Assembly (NCBI GenBank): GCA_030524785.1
Contig: JAUNFZ010000018.1
Location: forward strand, 1-40,397
Origin: Eubacteriales bacterium
GTDB lineage: Bacteria > Bacillota > Clostridia > Lachnospirales > Lachnospiraceae
Length of the DNA stretch: 40,397 nucleotides
Direction: 5' to 3'
Below the pieces are notes generated by a model, which had not been told where the DNA came from, searched no databases, and was given only the letters and a program-made list of their open reading frames with translations. A program made the position numbers and the translations under genes. Shown piece after piece: positions 8,561 through 16,736 of this stretch (the first letter of the stretch is position 1; the number at the start of each line of letters is the position of its first letter).

Positions 8561-10114
8561 ATGCAAAGAAAAATAATTTCCGGATTAAAACAGACAGGAC
8601 AGAAGATGTTTTTGCTTTTTATCACCATTGCTGCACTGCTTTTGACGTTTCAGGCAAAGGTTTGTGTCCGGGCGGCGCTACTTCCCACATCAGAGGAGGC
8701 TCTGGAGGAGGACGCAAGGAGCGTAGCGGAAGCCATGAGAGAGGGAGCCTTTGATAAGGTGACAGAGAAATTCGACGACCGCATGGCGGCAGCCCTTGAC
8801 GAGAAAAAGCTGAAAGAAAGCTGGGACAGCGTGACGGCCATGGTCGGCGGTTTTGTGGAGGAGGTATCGGCAGAGGGCGCATGGCAGGATGGCTATTACG
8901 CCGTAGAAGTATTGAGCCGTTACGAAAAAAATGGTCTGCTTGTGCGCGTCGTATATGATGAAGATGAAAAGATTGCCGGACTTCTCATCACCTTTGCAGA
9001 CCCGGGGGAACAGGAAGACGAGAAAGGTGCCGGTGAGGCAGAGAGCAGCGCTTTGGATGGCAGATCGGATATCGCTGAAGAAGAAGTGGAAGTGATTGCC
9101 GATACTTCCATGCCCTTGAATGGAACGCTGACGCTCCCGGAGGAGGCGGCGGAACAAAAACCGGCGGAAGATGATGCCAGACAAAAGCAGCAGGAGGAGG
9201 CGGCGGAAGACGATGCCGGACAAAAGCAGCAGGAGGATGCAGCAGAGCAGCAGCCGGAGACAGTTTCAAAAATTCCGGCGGTGATTCTGGTACACGGCTC
9301 GGGAGTTTCCGACAGGGACGAAGAAATTTTGGGAAATAAGCCTTTTGCGGATATTGCCTATGGTCTGGCAAAACGGGGCATAGCGGTGTTGCGCTATGAT
9401 AAACGCCACTATGTATACCCTGAAAATGCCCAGGAACTTGGAACTGCTCTGACGCTTCGGGAGGAGACGCTGGATGATGTGGATGCGGCGATCCGTTTGA
9501 TGGAAGAAGATGCGCGGATTGATCAAAACCGGATCTTTGTGCTGGGACACTCCCTCGGCGGAATGTTGACCCCGGCGATTGCCGCAGAACATCCCAAGCT
9601 TGCAGGGGTGATTTCTATGGCGGGGAGCCTGCGGCCCCTTTGGGAGATCCTTTATGACCAGATACAGGAAGCGATTGCGTCTGAAGACGAAGAAAGTTTA
9701 ACGGCGGAGGAGAAAACGCTTTTTGAGGAGCAAAAGCGGCAGGCCGGGGAGGATATCAGGGTTCTTAGGGGAGATTTCTCAGATCTTCCTGAGGATACGA
9801 TGCTGCTGGGTATCGCTGTGGGATACTGGAAATCCCTGAAAGAGTATCAGGGAATGAATTTTATTGACGAGGTGACAATGCCGATGCTGATATTGCAGGG
9901 AGACGCCGACTTTCAGGTGTATCCTGACAAAGATTACCGGCTTTGGCAGGATACGCTGAAAGACAGAGACAATGTGACGTTTCATCTCTATGAAGGCCTG
10001 AATCACCTGATGATGCCAACTCAGGGCAAGCGGGATATCAGTGAATATGCGGCAAAAAGCCATGTATCCGACCAGGTTCTGGACGACATAGCTGAGTTTG
10101 TTCAGAATAATTAA
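8561..10114 (+). CDS. Exported alpha/beta hydrolase with N-terminal DUF3887-like domain
   Basis: Probable membrane-anchored or secreted serine hydrolase acting on an unknown ester or peptide. A signal/anchor helix (MFLLFITIAALLLTF) is followed by a DUF3887-like domain (about residues 45-145), an acidic Glu/Gln/Ala linker containing a 13-residue tandem repeat, and an alpha/beta hydrolase domain. The hydrolase shows the oxyanion HGSGVSDRDE segment, nucleophile elbow GHSLGG, an Asp in LQGDADFQV and the His in GLNHLMMP. ATG 8561 is preferred; an in-frame TTG at 8549 sits only 2 nt from AGGAGG (8541-8546), whereas ATG is 14 nt away, so the start is uncertain. The domain pairing is common in Clostridia; the substrate cannot be read from the sequence. 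Confidence 0.8.
   Translation: MQRKIISGLKQTGQKMFLLFITIAALLLTFQAKVCVRAALLPTSEEALEEDARSVAEAMREGAFDKVTEKFDDRMAAALDEKKLKESWDSVTAMVGGFVEEVSAEGAWQDGYYAVEVLSRYEKNGLLVRVVYDEDEKIAGLLITFADPGEQEDEKGAGEAESSALDGRSDIAEEEVEVIADTSMPLNGTLTLPEEAAEQKPAEDDARQKQQEEAAEDDAGQKQQEDAAEQQPETVSKIPAVILVHGSGVSDRDEEILGNKPFADIAYGLAKRGIAVLRYDKRHYVYPENAQELGTALTLREETLDDVDAAIRLMEEDARIDQNRIFVLGHSLGGMLTPAIAAEHPKLAGVISMAGSLRPLWEILYDQIQEAIASEDEESLTAEEKTLFEEQKRQAGEDIRVLRGDFSDLPEDTMLLGIAVGYWKSLKEYQGMNFIDEVTMPMLILQGDADFQVYPDKDYRLWQDTLKDRDNVTFHLYEGLNHLMMPTQGKRDISEYAAKSHVSDQVLDDIAEFVQNN
9163..9237 (+). repeat. Tandem 39-bp period repeat encoding the acidic linker
   Basis: Two near-identical 36-bp copies (9163-9198 and 9202-9237) with period 39 encode two 13-residue units of the type AEDDAGQKQQE. 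They lie in the linker of the hydrolase, so unit number may vary among strains by replication slippage without breaking the frame. Confidence 0.8.
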
Positions 10115-10144
10115 GGCTTCGCACCGGAAAACCGGCGGCAGATG

Positions 10145-11131
10145 TTAGTCTCTGTTTTTGTCAAGTACGCCCAGAATACCCATAAGGGCTGCAAAGAGGA
10201 CGCCGGCAATTGGCCAGACAACCCAGGTAATATCCCAGTGACGGTTGTCGTAGTTAACTGCAAGATAGATGGCGGTGACAATGCACCAGTAGGCGGTGCT
10301 AATGGCGGAACTTCTGCGGCTTCTGCGTTTTCCATCAGGAGTAAAGTCTCCTTCCTGCAGAAGCTGGTGGAAGCTTTCATTTGTCATCCCAACGATGATG
10401 AGAACAGGGACGGCGGCTGCGCAGAAGATCAGCAGAAGGCAGAGGCAGGAGATAAGAATGAGATCCGGCGCTTCGAAACATCCGGCGATGAGCAGAGGAA
10501 TCACACCAAGAATACAGGCGGCAACGCCTGCGCAGATACCCTTCAGATACGTAGGGGCATATTGTTCCTGGCGGGTTTTGGCAATGCCGGTGACTCCGTA
10601 TTCGGAGGAAAATTCATTTTCTGTGATATATTTGTATTTTTCAAGCTTCATTCCGCTGCGGATAAAAAGAACGACGGCGCAGGCTACCATGCACAGCAGT
10701 ACGCTGATACCAAACCCTGCAGCCATGGCTTCGGTGACAGGAGTGTGTTCTAAGTTGGAAAGTCCGCCAAGGAGCAGGAGCGTGACCGGGGATAAAATAC
10801 AAATAGAGACTCCCGCAGCGATCTGCTTTGCAGCGGCAATCCGGTCAGAAAGAAAACAGTTTGCTTCTTCTACAGATACGCTGGGAAAAGAGGTATCCGG
10901 CGCGCTTTGAGTGTATTCAATGTCTTCGCTGCCTTTTTCATCCTTTACCAGATAATCGACAGAGACACCGAAAATTTGGCTCATCAGCAGGAGCTTATCA
11001 AGATCAGGAACGGACTGGCTGCCCTCCCATTTGGATACAGATTGTCTGGAAACGCCCAGCTGCTGAGCCAGCTCCTCCTGGGACCAGCCGTTTTTCTTTC
11101 TTAACAGTGAGATCTTTTCTGATAAAATCAT
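10145..11131 (-). CDS. XRE-family transcriptional regulator with C-terminal membrane domain
   Basis: DNA-binding regulator with a membrane part. The 328-residue protein starts with a Cro/CI-type HTH (residues about 6-60, with WSQEELAQQLGVSRQSVSKWE). A linker follows, then several hydrophobic helices in the C-terminal two thirds (for example SILSPVTLLLLGG-like and GFGISVLLCMVACAVVLF), interrupted by charged loops. This architecture is frequent in Firmicutes as envelope or stress responsive regulators, but ligand and targets are unknown. It converges on the hydrolase gene, leaving about 30 nt between stop codons, so the two are unlikely to be co-transcribed. Confidence 0.85.
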   Translation of the reverse strand: MILSEKISLLRKKNGWSQEELAQQLGVSRQSVSKWEGSQSVPDLDKLLLMSQIFGVSVDYLVKDEKGSEDIEYTQSAPDTSFPSVSVEEANCFLSDRIAAAKQIAAGVSICILSPVTLLLLGGLSNLEHTPVTEAMAAGFGISVLLCMVACAVVLFIRSGMKLEKYKYITENEFSSEYGVTGIAKTRQEQYAPTYLKGICAGVAACILGVIPLLIAGCFEAPDLILISCLCLLLIFCAAAVPVLIIVGMTNESFHQLLQEGDFTPDGKRRSRRSSAISTAYWCIVTAIYLAVNYDNRHWDITWVVWPIAGVLFAALMGILGVLDKNRD

Positions 11132-11244
11132 GTGGTTATCCTCTTTTCATTTTCATCATTTTCTGGTTTCTGCAGGTGCTGCTGCAATGAAATCAGAGTA
11201 CCATGGCAAACGATTTTTTACAATCAACCTGGCCTGGAAATTTG

Positions 11245-11763
11245 TCAACTGCCGGTTGCATCTTTGATGTCAGATTTCTGATATGCCATCCGGGGTGTGC
11301 CGTCGTGCGTAGTGATTTCGCCGCAGTAAATAAAGCCGTTCTTTTTCAGGACATTCTGCATCACAACGTTATCCCTGTGGGTGTCGATGCGGATGTTCGG
11401 ACATTGGGCGAAGGCCCAGTCGAAGCAGAAGGCGGCCGTGCCTTTGGCGATTCCGGAGGCGGCGATCCGGTGGACGGTTCCGTAGGGATCATCATTTAGC
11501 CATGCGCCGTTTCGGATAACGCGGTAAGTAGCGTCCTCCCCGGTGAAGTAGGCAAAGACGGCGGCGATTTCATGCACGCCCTGTGTTTCCTGGATGCAGA
11601 CGTAGAGACAGCCCTGGACGAGATCCTCAAGGAGCAGTTCCCTTTGGGGATACCCATCCTTCCACTGGTTAGGGTTTCCGGTGCTTTTTTGAAAGTCCCG
11701 GGCCCGGGCATAAATACTTAATATGGTTTCCATATCTGCTTCTTTTGCTTTTCTTATATACAT
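11245..11763 (-). CDS. GNAT-family N-acetyltransferase
   Basis: Predicted acetyl-CoA-dependent N-acyltransferase of 172 residues, substrate unknown. The N terminus (MYIRKAKEADMETILSIYA) is the usual GNAT beta1-alpha1. The acetyl-CoA loop is seen near RIAASGIAKGTAAFCFDWA, and the C terminus contains VMQNVLKKNGFIYCGEI, typical of the last strands. GGAG lies 8 nt upstream of the ATG on the minus strand. The gene ends at the edge of the core region, 89 nt from the tRNA gene. Confidence 0.85.
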   Translation of the reverse strand: MYIRKAKEADMETILSIYARARDFQKSTGNPNQWKDGYPQRELLLEDLVQGCLYVCIQETQGVHEIAAVFAYFTGEDATYRVIRNGAWLNDDPYGTVHRIAASGIAKGTAAFCFDWAFAQCPNIRIDTHRDNVVMQNVLKKNGFIYCGEITTHDGTPRMAYQKSDIKDATGS

Positions 11764-11806
11764 ATACTGTGCTCCATTTCCGTGTTATATTTTTTGAATT
11801 TTTCTA

Positions 11807-11834
11807 TTGAAATCCTGAATAAATGTGTTATACT
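11807..11834 (+). promoter_or_regulatory. Promoter of tRNA-Ala(CGC)
   Basis: TTGAAA (11807-11812), a 16-nt spacer and TATACT (11829-11834) lie 18 nt upstream of the tRNA 5' end, as expected for a monocistronic tRNA. Confidence 0.7.
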
Positions 11835-11852
11835 ACTAAAGTACATAATTTT

Positions 11853-11925
11853 GGGGACATAGCTCAGCTGGGAGAGCGTTGCGTTCGCAACGCAAAGGTC
11901 GCGGGTTCGAATCCCGTTGTCTCCA
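11853..11925 (+). tRNA. tRNA-Ala, anticodon CGC
   Basis: A complete 73-nt cloverleaf is present: acceptor GGGGACA/TGTCTCC with one G-U pair, D stem GCTC/GAGC, anticodon stem TTGCG/CGCAA with loop TTCGCAA giving anticodon CGC, and T arm GCGGG-TTCGAAT-CCCGT. The discriminator is A and CCA is not encoded. The 3' 36 nt (11890-11925) also form the start of the attachment repeat of the adjacent integrated element. The 3' half now present was therefore probably supplied by that element, with tRNA function preserved. Confidence 0.93.
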
Positions 11926-12034
11926 TTTTTTTGTAGAAGCAGAGATCAAGAATCCCTTATAAAATGGGTATTCCTGATCTTTTCTTTTTGTCGGGACAGT
12001 GTGATTTGGGGTGAAAAAACCTCAAAAAAGCTTA
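11890..12034 (+). repeat. attL-like direct repeat (tRNA 3' end plus terminator)
   Basis: About 145 bp starting inside the tRNA anticodon arm is repeated at 19260-19402. The first 42 nt are identical; the rest is about 90% identical with single-base indels. The repeat contains the tRNA terminator hairpin (about 11943-11980, followed by a T-rich tail). The integrase gene begins just inside it, as is normal for tRNA-targeting elements. Confidence 0.9.
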
Positions 12035-12049
12035 CTAACTTTTACTAAC
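12032..12049 (+). promoter_or_regulatory. Arm-type recombinase site candidates, left end
   Basis: Two TTACTAAC copies (12032-12039 and 12042-12049) with a 10-nt period sit at the inner edge of the left repeat, just beyond the integrase stop codon. Matching copies occur near the right end, so they are plausible arm-binding sites of the integrase. Confidence 0.6.
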
Positions 12050-12059
12050 ATTTTCAAAT

Positions 12060-13400
12060 TTAACAATTTTGAAATAATTGCAAAGATGGATTTGCTAAGC
12101 TATTGCTGATAGCAAGTCTTTTTTCATTTGTCCGTTCCACAATTCTTTCTTTTTCTTCCAAACCAGACACATCAAACGTATAATGCTTTTCATTAACGGC
12201 TGTTGAGTTGCCGATTAAACTTGACGTTATCACTTCCGAGACACCGTCACACCGCATATCGGAATTAATCTGCCGGCGAAAAGCATGTGTTCCTTTCGGG
12301 CGGATACCGATTTCTTTGCAACGGTTTTTCAGACAATCGGAAATCTGGCGTTTATGGATATGCCCGAAATTTTCATGGTAAAAAATCCACTCACTTTCAA
12401 TTCCCGAATCCCGCTGTACCGTTTGAATACGGAGAAGAAGTTGATGAATCTGCGTGGAAACAGGATAAACGCGGCTGCGATGATTTTTGACATCGCGAAT
12501 ATCATACTGTTTCGTTTTGACATCGTAGGTTTCGCTACGGCAGATGCCTATGTAGGTACGCCCCGAAATGGGATCAGTACGGATGTCGCTCCACTTCAAG
12601 ACAGATAACTCACCGACGCGCATCCCGGTTAATGCTGCCAAAAGGATTGCATATGGCGGAAAATAGAGAGAGTTTTCGTTTAGATCGTCTTGAAGGCGAT
12701 CGTATAACAGCTTCCAGTCTGCATCGGGAATCAGCACTGCGTCCAGAGGACGTTCTACCTCAACACACTTGCAAAAAAACTCCGAGCGTTGAATGTCTTT
12801 TGTCACATCTTCTGTGATATCCCTGTTTTTCTTTGCGGAACGGAACACATTTTTTATGTAGCAGAGAAAAGATTTTACCGCTTCCCTGCATAAATGAAGT
12901 ACCTCCATTTTGGAAAAGATAAACCTCTCCACTTCTTCCTCGGTAATATCGGCTATTGGACGCTCTGAAAAAGCTTCTCCTTCAAAATAACGCTTATAAT
13001 CTGTGTCATATTTTGCAATGGTATTGTTGGAGATTTTTAAATCATGCACTTCCCTCCACCGCCAATAGCACTCCTCAAAAGTTATGCCTTGCTTCTGCGC
13101 TTGTTGGATAGCTTTGTATGCTTCTACGATATCATCTTCCAGTTTCTCGCGCGTGGTGCGAACCTTTAACTTGGGCTTGCCAGAGGGTGTTGGTACATAG
13201 GTGCGCCAACGTCCGTCCTTGTGCTGTGAAATTGCCGCTTTGTGATTTTTCAATATTTCTTTTCTGGTCATGTCCTCCTTTATCTGGCTGTAATCGCTCA
13301 TGCTCATCTTACCAGCGTTTACAAAAGAACGCAAGATGCTATCGGCATCTTGTGCAGGCATTTCGTCAATTATTTTCCATAAAAAATCCTTGTCAAGCAT
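12060..13400 (-). CDS. int: Tyrosine integrase of the tRNA-Ala element
   Basis: Site-specific recombinase expected to integrate and excise the element at tRNA-Ala. The 446-residue protein has an AP2-like DNA-binding N-terminal segment (KDGRWRTYVPTPSGKPKL, about 61-78), a core-binding SAM-like domain (about 105-200) and a catalytic domain. The catalytic domain has Arg261 in LTGMRVGELSVLKW, Lys305, His372 and Arg375 in THAFRRQ, an Asn in LIGNST where His is common, and Tyr407 in KHYTFD. All key residues are present. The ATG is preceded by AAGGAG on the minus strand. Position next to the left repeat and orientation fit the Tn916/phage integrase arrangement. Confidence 0.93.
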   Translation of the reverse strand: MLDKDFLWKIIDEMPAQDADSILRSFVNAGKMSMSDYSQIKEDMTRKEILKNHKAAISQHKDGRWRTYVPTPSGKPKLKVRTTREKLEDDIVEAYKAIQQAQKQGITFEECYWRWREVHDLKISNNTIAKYDTDYKRYFEGEAFSERPIADITEEEVERFIFSKMEVLHLCREAVKSFLCYIKNVFRSAKKNRDITEDVTKDIQRSEFFCKCVEVERPLDAVLIPDADWKLLYDRLQDDLNENSLYFPPYAILLAALTGMRVGELSVLKWSDIRTDPISGRTYIGICRSETYDVKTKQYDIRDVKNHRSRVYPVSTQIHQLLLRIQTVQRDSGIESEWIFYHENFGHIHKRQISDCLKNRCKEIGIRPKGTHAFRRQINSDMRCDGVSEVITSSLIGNSTAVNEKHYTFDVSGLEEKERIVERTNEKRLAISNSLANPSLQLFQNC

Positions 13401-13419
13401 AGAGAAAACTCCTTTTCTC

Positions 13420-13533
13420 TTTAATATGCTTTTTAAGAAATTTTATCCTCGGTACTTCATGCCTCTATTTTTGTGACATTTATGTGGGCTCTGAGTTAGA
13501 CAAAACTAACCGAATCAAAAAAAGCATATTAAA
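13420..13533. repeat. 15-bp perfect inverted repeat in the int/helicase control region
   Basis: TTTAATATGCTTTTT at 13420-13434 has its exact complement AAAAAGCATATTAAA at 13519-13533. Both arms lie in the region between the divergent integrase and helicase genes, upstream of the helicase start chosen here. The core TTTAATATGC also occurs twice in the control region at 16.5 kb. It is a good operator or replication-site candidate. Confidence 0.75.
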
Positions 13534-13561
13534 AGAAATGGATATGCGGAGGTATCGAAAT

Positions 13562-15547
13562 ATGGGAAAACAGAATTATGATTTAGGGTTGGTAGAGAAA
13601 TTATTTACAATCATCAAAAAGGCGTATGATTGCGAATTCAGCAGCCAGCAGATGGACGGGATGCTGTACATATTGGATCGTGTCTATTCTATGATGAATG
13701 GGATTCATGTTTTAGCAGTGCCATGTGGAATCGGAAAAACAACGGTTATAAAAGTCATGGTTGCGTACAGCATTATAATGAAAATTCCCATGTTGATTAT
13801 CACTGATCGTCTAGAACGATTGGCAGAATATACGTCGCAGGTAGAATTGCAGCGGTATGTCAAGAAAATGTGCGGAAAAGACAGCTATAAAACAGATATT
13901 GTCAATTTATCCCAAAATACAGACGCACAAGCATCTCAAACGTTGGATAGGATGATTGTACTTATGTCATTGCAAAAATTTAATGGGTTGGCAACTGATC
14001 AGCGGGATTCACTCTATCATTTTGTTTCCACCGAAACAAGAAAAGATCGGATTGTGATTATAGATGAGGCACTGATATCGCATGATGTTGTTAAAATTAA
14101 TAACAATGTACTGGGACGTATAGAAGGAACGCTGCGAGATACCGTGGCCAGATTGGAAAATACATATGATGAATTACAGAACGCTATTAATGTGTTTTCG
14201 GGGTTTGCCTGTTATTTGCGTGACGAAATGGCGAGATTGGAACAATTAGCGGATAATGTGACACTGCCATTTGTTTGCTGCCGCGACAGTTTTACTGGAA
14301 AAGGAAAAGATAGTGAGGAAGAAGCGGCATTTTTGAGCACAATGCAGCAAAACATGAGTACAATAATGGGAATTGATGGAGACTTCAAGAAAAGCTTTGG
14401 AGCGTTATTGAATATTTTGAACAAAGAAGTTACATTTTTTGTATCGCATGGGAAAAACGATGCGCAGAATCAGAAAGAAGGAAACCGATACTTTCTGACA
14501 AAAATAGATTATAAAAACAGATTGCCAAAAGGTGCATCCGTCTGGATATTGGATGGGACGGCAGATATTGATATTCAATATGATTGCGAGAAATATCTGT
14601 TAAAGACTTCCAAGAAATTGCACCGCGATCTATCGAATATGACAATAGGGTTTCACACTGTAGCAACAAATTCAACATTATTAAAGAATAGAGAAAACAG
14701 GGATTACATTCAATTGCTCTGGGAAATAATTCGAGAAAAAATATTAATAAACTATTCGCTAGGTGATGTGATGATTTCCACATACAAGGATAAAGAAATT
14801 ATTCGGTTAGTAAAACAGATATCGGGGATTGAGCGAGTGGCTACCTATGGCGATATTACGGGACGTAATGATTGGAAAGATTGCCATGTTTTGGTTAAAA
14901 CAGGCATCCTGCGAAAGCCGATGATTGTTTCTTTGATGGACGCTATAGAATATTATCCCTATATCTGGGATGAACTGACAAGTGATTCTATGTCTACAGA
15001 GGAAAAAATTAAGCTGCTAAATTCAATCAGTGTAGGCGCATCAGAAAAATGGAGAAATGAAATAGATACGACGATTGTTAGCTGTTGGATGGTTGATTTA
15101 GTGCAGGAGATATATCGCCTGTGTATCCGAAACTATAACTGCACAGATTTAGTGACCGTACATATTTACAGTATGGCGCACAAGGCGGCAGAAGGAGAGG
15201 AAAATATTTATACAAAATTTTATGACGCGGTAGAATCATATTTTTCCGTAAAAGGTACGAAAATTATCAATTATGGGGGCGAGTACGATCTATATGAATT
15301 GCGCAGAAAAAAGCGCAAAAGCGCGAAAGGAAATGGAGAACCGGCAACATATGGGAAAATCATGCGGTATCTGGAAGAAATGCCATCTGGTACGGTTTTT
15401 ACATTGGGGCAATTAGCGGAAGATGTAGGAATCAAGTATGACACATTAAGAAAAGAGAAAAAGCGCCATAAAGAAATTGCCGATATGATTGACGGTATGA
15501 AAACGGGAAAACGAATTGGGAAAAACGAAGAATATTGCAAACCGTAA
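13562..15547 (+). CDS. P-loop ATPase, helicase-like, with C-terminal HTH
   Basis: A putative DNA-unwinding or DNA-loading ATPase of the element; I do not recognise its exact family. The 661-residue protein has a Walker A motif LAVPCGIGKTT (Lys59), a following LIITDRLERLAEY segment like helicase motif Ia, Walker B IVIIDEA (164-170), VLMSLQKF, and ILDGTADID (about 329-337), which recalls SF2/DinG-like motifs. The C-terminal 60 residues (TYGKIMRYLEEM, FTLGQLAEDVGIKYDTLRKE) look like a winged HTH. ATG 13562 is chosen for GGAGG at 13548-13552; an upstream in-frame GTG at 13484 would add 26 residues across the inverted repeat. An SSB-like gene nearby supports a replication role. Confidence 0.72.
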   Translation: MGKQNYDLGLVEKLFTIIKKAYDCEFSSQQMDGMLYILDRVYSMMNGIHVLAVPCGIGKTTVIKVMVAYSIIMKIPMLIITDRLERLAEYTSQVELQRYVKKMCGKDSYKTDIVNLSQNTDAQASQTLDRMIVLMSLQKFNGLATDQRDSLYHFVSTETRKDRIVIIDEALISHDVVKINNNVLGRIEGTLRDTVARLENTYDELQNAINVFSGFACYLRDEMARLEQLADNVTLPFVCCRDSFTGKGKDSEEEAAFLSTMQQNMSTIMGIDGDFKKSFGALLNILNKEVTFFVSHGKNDAQNQKEGNRYFLTKIDYKNRLPKGASVWILDGTADIDIQYDCEKYLLKTSKKLHRDLSNMTIGFHTVATNSTLLKNRENRDYIQLLWEIIREKILINYSLGDVMISTYKDKEIIRLVKQISGIERVATYGDITGRNDWKDCHVLVKTGILRKPMIVSLMDAIEYYPYIWDELTSDSMSTEEKIKLLNSISVGASEKWRNEIDTTIVSCWMVDLVQEIYRLCIRNYNCTDLVTVHIYSMAHKAAEGEENIYTKFYDAVESYFSVKGTKIINYGGEYDLYELRRKKRKSAKGNGEPATYGKIMRYLEEMPSGTVFTLGQLAEDVGIKYDTLRKEKKRHKEIADMIDGMKTGKRIGKNEEYCKP

Positions 15548-15550
15548 GAG

Positions 15551-15599
15551 AACAGGGGGACAATTCCTATATATACCTTATAAGATTTGTCCCCTTGTT
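15551..15599. terminator. Large hairpin between convergent helicase and SSB genes
   Basis: A 13-nt arm (15551-15563, ending GGGGACAA) pairs with 15587-15599 (TTGTCCCC...) with one mismatch around a 23-nt AT-rich loop. It lies between two converging stop codons and probably serves as a bidirectional terminator, although long T runs are absent. Confidence 0.6.
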
Positions 15600-15630
15600 G
15601 GATGATTATTTATTATGTAAATGATAGAAA

Positions 15631-15993
15631 TTATTGGTGTTCGTATGCATCATCTGTTTCACACGGAACGCCCCAACTGCTTCCGATGATTTTTAATACA
15701 TCAATTGGGGTAGCATCGGTCTGACTGTAAATTATAGCAGACGGTATGATGTAACCGCTGACACATACCGTGTCCCCCATTTTTATTGTCCCATCGCGTA
15801 GGCATCTGATGATGCCATCGGCTTCCCCATCGTAGAAAATCACGGGTATCGTGAAATCCTCGGGGTAGCCATTTTGATATATTTCTGTGCGTAGACATAA
15901 GCGTATTGCTTTTTGATGTTCCTTTGCAGATACATCATAGGGTGCGGTCGCAATGCGACCGATCAATGTTACTTCGTTACAACTCGTATTCAT
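15631..15993 (-). CDS. SSB-like OB-fold protein
   Basis: Predicted single-stranded-DNA-binding protein of 120 residues. The N-terminal NEVTLIGRIATAPYDV matches the first OB strands of SSB/PriB proteins, and VCVSGYIIPSA matches the later strand. The middle (FTIPVIFYDGEADGII) fits the SSB pattern in which a Trp/Phe core is replaced. An acidic tail is short and atypical (ETDDAYEHQ). GGAAGGAG precedes the ATG. It forms an operon with the upstream minus-strand gene, 18 nt away, and faces the helicase gene, as replication partners often do. Confidence 0.7.
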   Translation of the reverse strand: MNTSCNEVTLIGRIATAPYDVSAKEHQKAIRLCLRTEIYQNGYPEDFTIPVIFYDGEADGIIRCLRDGTIKMGDTVCVSGYIIPSAIIYSQTDATPIDVLKIIGSSWGVPCETDDAYEHQ

Positions 15994-16011
15994 GATATTA
16001 TACTCCTTCCG

Positions 16012-16392
16012 TTAATTTGCGGGTTTTATCAGTTCTGGGATAATACACCAAAATGATACAAACCATGTTTGGGCTGTCATAAAAATGTCATCGATATCAA
16101 CGATAACGGATTCACTGCTGTGTGACGTGAGCCATTCGTGCGCCGCCTCTACATTGCGATCAAACGCGCCAGGAGCACGGTCAATCAGATTGCAGACACG
16201 GTGGGCGCACAGGGCATCGCGCGCCGTAATGTTATCCGGCAAAAACGTGAGTCCATGTGTACTAACAACGGTAGCTAATGATTTGGCAACGGTCTGAATA
16301 TCAGCAGATGATGATATTCCGGTGTTTACGAATATCAACATTGCGATTTCGCCGCACGGATGTGCCGCCTTTTTAATTCTTGTGATCGTCAT
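16012..16392 (-). CDS. Hypothetical protein of the element, operon partner of the SSB-like gene
   Basis: I do not recognise this 126-residue protein. It starts MTITRIKKAAHPCGEIAMLI and has a predicted alpha/beta pattern, with CAHRVCNLID in the middle and an acidic stretch ESVIVDIDDIF near residue 100. The C-terminal region TAQTWFVSFWCIIPELI is hydrophobic and Trp-rich and could be a membrane-contacting helix. A near-perfect ribosome binding site (GGAGGTGAT) sits upstream of the ATG, so it is probably well expressed. It is co-oriented with and 18 nt upstream of the SSB-like gene. Confidence 0.65.
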   Translation of the reverse strand: MTITRIKKAAHPCGEIAMLIFVNTGISSSADIQTVAKSLATVVSTHGLTFLPDNITARDALCAHRVCNLIDRAPGAFDRNVEAAHEWLTSHSSESVIVDIDDIFMTAQTWFVSFWCIIPELIKPAN

Positions 16393-16464
16393 AAGATATC
16401 ACCTCCGTGATCACTATGGGTGCAATTGTTAACGAGTTACAGCGTAGGTGTAAAATTATTCTTT

Positions 16465-16553
16465 CCTACATATTTAATATGCAAGATTAGAAATTGTTTT
16501 TTAGGGGTTTGACAGTATCAATTCGCTGATTCACACCTACATATTTAATATGC
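16465..16553 (+). repeat. Two copies of an 18-bp direct repeat
   Basis: CCTACATATTTAATATGC occurs at 16465-16482 and 16536-16553 (71-nt period), each followed by a similar AGATTA-rich stretch. The inner TTTAATATGC is shared with the inverted repeat at 13420-13533. Iteron-like or operator-like. Confidence 0.75.
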
Positions 16554-16736
16554 CAGATTAAAAATTTTTTTTGCGGTATTTTGGAACTTATTATGCGCGA
16601 TTTGGAAATTTGAGAAATAGCATATTAGTATTGTAGTAAATTTATATACACGCAAATTATTTGATGAAAGGAGAAGAAAACGCCAGTGCTGCGATGGCGG
16701 ACGGAAAATATTCGTAGGGAAGTAACGCAGATATAT

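Noticed and set aside
9150-9240. Possible CRISPR-like repeat
   Set aside because: The repeat is a coding tandem duplication with no spacers. No CRISPR array or cas gene was seen anywhere in the window.
11245-11763. GNAT gene as cargo of the integrated element
   Set aside because: It lies outside the left repeat and on the other side of the tRNA gene, and its base composition matches the core.
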